Assembly (NCBI GenBank): GCA_944324425.1
Contig: CALUWE010000001.1
Location: 146,671-210,670 of the forward strand
Source: Candidatus Gastranaerophilales bacterium
Lineage (GTDB): Bacteria > Cyanobacteriota > Vampirovibrionia > Gastranaerophilales > Gastranaerophilaceae
Length of the DNA stretch: 64,000 nt
Reading direction: 5' to 3'
Every line of letters starts with the position of its first letter. Within the stretch, counting starts at the first letter, position 1. Of the stretch, positions 63,961-64,000 are shown in pieces. The translations under genes were made by a program, and so were the position numbers. The notes under the pieces were generated by a model. It saw nothing but the letters and a program-made list of their open reading frames with translations, did no database searches and was not told the origin of the DNA.

Positions 63961-64000
63961 TGAGCACATTAGAAAGAGTTAAAAAAGTTGTTGTTGATCA
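63961..64000 (+). CDS. acpP: Acyl carrier protein, 5' end only (partial)
   Basis: The window ends 13 codons and one base into an ORF beginning MSTLERVKKVVVD, which fits the N-terminus of acyl carrier proteins. GAGGTAAAA precedes the ATG, giving a good ribosome site. The phosphopantetheine Ser (DSL motif) lies outside. Short evidence, so moderate confidence. Confidence 0.6.

Overview
The window is an AT-rich chromosomal segment (GC in the low-to-mid thirties by eye) packed with housekeeping genes on both strands. I see no rRNA, tRNA, CRISPR array, integrase or transposase. The best guess for the host is a non-photosynthetic relative of cyanobacteria (Vampirovibrionia/Melainabacteria, Gastranaerophilales-like). 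This rests on an SLH-domain exported protein, pyruvate phosphate dikinase, many TPR proteins, and several lineage-restricted proteins with FKG-type motifs near the N-terminus. The assignment is inference; no marker search was possible.

Layout. 1-2.6 kb (minus): ChbG/YdjC-family deacetylase, LOG-family protein, exported TPR/NHL protein. 2.7-10.5 kb: tsaD, an orphan, gatD, proS, an exported orphan, ispG, a metallophosphoesterase and a TPR protein. 10.7-15 kb: rpsO, two orphans, cimA, a small histidine kinase and a small exported helical protein. 15.1-21.8 kb: a large sugar-nucleotidyltransferase-like protein, engB, and the speE-aroA-pgeF cluster. 22-33 kb: ppdK, an ATP-grasp enzyme with a TPR/TonB protein, an atypical NarL-type response regulator, uvrA, trhP and a YqeG-type HAD phosphatase. 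33-36.6 kb: two large tandem paralogues of unknown function. 36.6-45.9 kb: a minus-strand operon encoding all six steps of UMP synthesis (pyrK-pyrD-pyrE-pyrB-pyrC-pyrF-carA-carB), preceded by a 12-codon leader ORF and an intrinsic terminator that look like an attenuator. 46-48 kb: three small orphans, two of them Ala/Lys-rich with one membrane segment. 48-53.5 kb (minus): DUF1015, GlgX-type debranching enzyme, M20 peptidase, EamA permease. 53.6-57.8 kb: orphans, an RLE/VFG-repeat protein, a DtxR-family regulator with an upstream HhH membrane protein, and a SIMPL protein. 57.9-64 kb: ligA, an Orn/Lys/Arg decarboxylase, deoB, an SLH protein and the start of acpP.

Most interesting regulatory signals. 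(1) Directly after the DtxR-family gene lies a near-consensus minus-strand promoter whose 17-nt spacer contains a DtxR-like palindrome. About 95 nt downstream is a strong terminator with no ORF between, which predicts a metal-repressed small RNA. (2) The pyr leader predicts translation-coupled attenuation. (3) At least eight genes have a -10 hexamer ending 6-7 nt before the ATG and no Shine-Dalgarno, which predicts leaderless transcripts. (4) A TTTGTAAACAAA-type palindrome recurs about 80-110 nt upstream of lineage-specific genes.

How the genes fit together. Pyrimidine synthesis is self-contained. SpeE and the Orn/Lys/Arg decarboxylase suggest polyamine synthesis. AroA, CimA and IspG serve aromatic, isoleucine and isoprenoid pathways. 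GatD, PgeF and the SLH protein point to the cell envelope. PpdK and GlgX belong to central and storage carbohydrate metabolism.
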